DNA of 64,000 nucleotides, taken from assembly GCA_051650105.1 (NCBI GenBank), contig JBOFIJ010000009.1, forward strand, positions 1-64,000, in the 5' to 3' direction. The stretch's first letter is position 1. Every line of letters begins with the position of its first letter. The notes under the pieces are model-generated. The model was not told where the DNA came from. It worked only from the letters and a program-made list of their open reading frames with translations, and did no database searches. The translations under genes and the position numbers were made by a program. Source of the DNA: CAMWXW01 sp051650105 (GTDB lineage: Bacteria; Desulfobacterota; Desulfovibrionia; Desulfovibrionales; Desulfovibrionaceae). Shown piece by piece: positions 63,986-64,000 of this stretch.

Positions 63986-64000
63986 AAAAAATATACTAAC

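Noticed and set aside
1..64000. CRISPR arrays, insertion sequences and rRNA genes
   Set aside because: No regularly spaced direct repeats, transposase frames with terminal inverted repeats, or rRNA segments were found on reading both strands.

Overview
The window is AT-rich bacterial chromosome, dense in genes but broken by unusually long gaps. The gene set is didermic: LapA/LapB, LolA, MscS, an autotransporter, a BepA-like M48 protease and a DgkA/phosphoglycerol-transferase pair. Gene orders such as mutS-lipoprotein-lysA, HIT-lapA-lapB, and ispE-tRNA-Gln-prs-rplY-pth-rho fit a reduced, low-GC member of the Desulfovibrionaceae. An aminofutalosine-type amidohydrolase and UbiX fit the futalosine menaquinone route. 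The best single guess is Lawsonia intracellularis or a close relative. This is inference from gene content and base composition, not a database match.

Layout. 1-4.3 kb (+): mutS (start outside the window), a small lipoprotein gene and lysA. 4.5-24.4 kb (mostly -): a ZnuBC-type metal importer, an orphan phage-type terminase, nadK, tRNA-Val (+), rnc, mnmG, a lytic transglycosylase, rho, pth, rplY, prs, tRNA-Gln, ispE, hslV, an M48 peptidase, tpx and an aldehyde dehydrogenase. 24.5-32.7 kb (+): alcohol dehydrogenase, dgkA, a LtaS/MdoB-like enzyme, tRNA nucleotidyltransferase, HIT, lapA and lapB. 33.3-37.5 kb (-): pyrBCFE-ubiX. 37.6-47.4 kb: lysO, a Ser-rich unknown, ispDF, lolA, then a + operon with a DedA-type protein, mrp, pgsA, ftsB and a TPR protein, an amidohydrolase, and an IscA-like gene. 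47.5-56.6 kb: a cytochrome c, a Lon-like protease whose ATPase motifs are lost, a large Ser-rich unknown with a hydrophobic core, rpsA, rimO, rdgB and rnpB. 56.6-64 kb: a non-cleavable-looking S24-type repressor, a 1037-residue autotransporter, a large MscS-family channel and a PH-domain protein.

The most notable structure is in the gaps. At least four intergenic stretches hold short (about 150-280 base) damaged copies of genes elsewhere in this same window: the mutS/lipoprotein junction, the 3' end of mnmG, the protease domain of the Lon-like gene, and an internal piece of the M48 peptidase gene. The two youngest copies differ from their sources almost only by transitions, and one is a mosaic of a nearly identical block and a more diverged block. 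A further remnant, resembling a SPOR domain, has no source in the window.

Other points of interest are an intact Ser-Lys protease on a dead AAA+ domain, an intact but solitary terminase, a repressor with Ala at the catalytic Ser position next to an autotransporter with RTX-like passenger repeats, two unrecognised Ser-rich proteins that could be secreted effectors or translocators, a G9 tract upstream of mnmG, and a palindromic operator-like site upstream of one Ser-rich gene.
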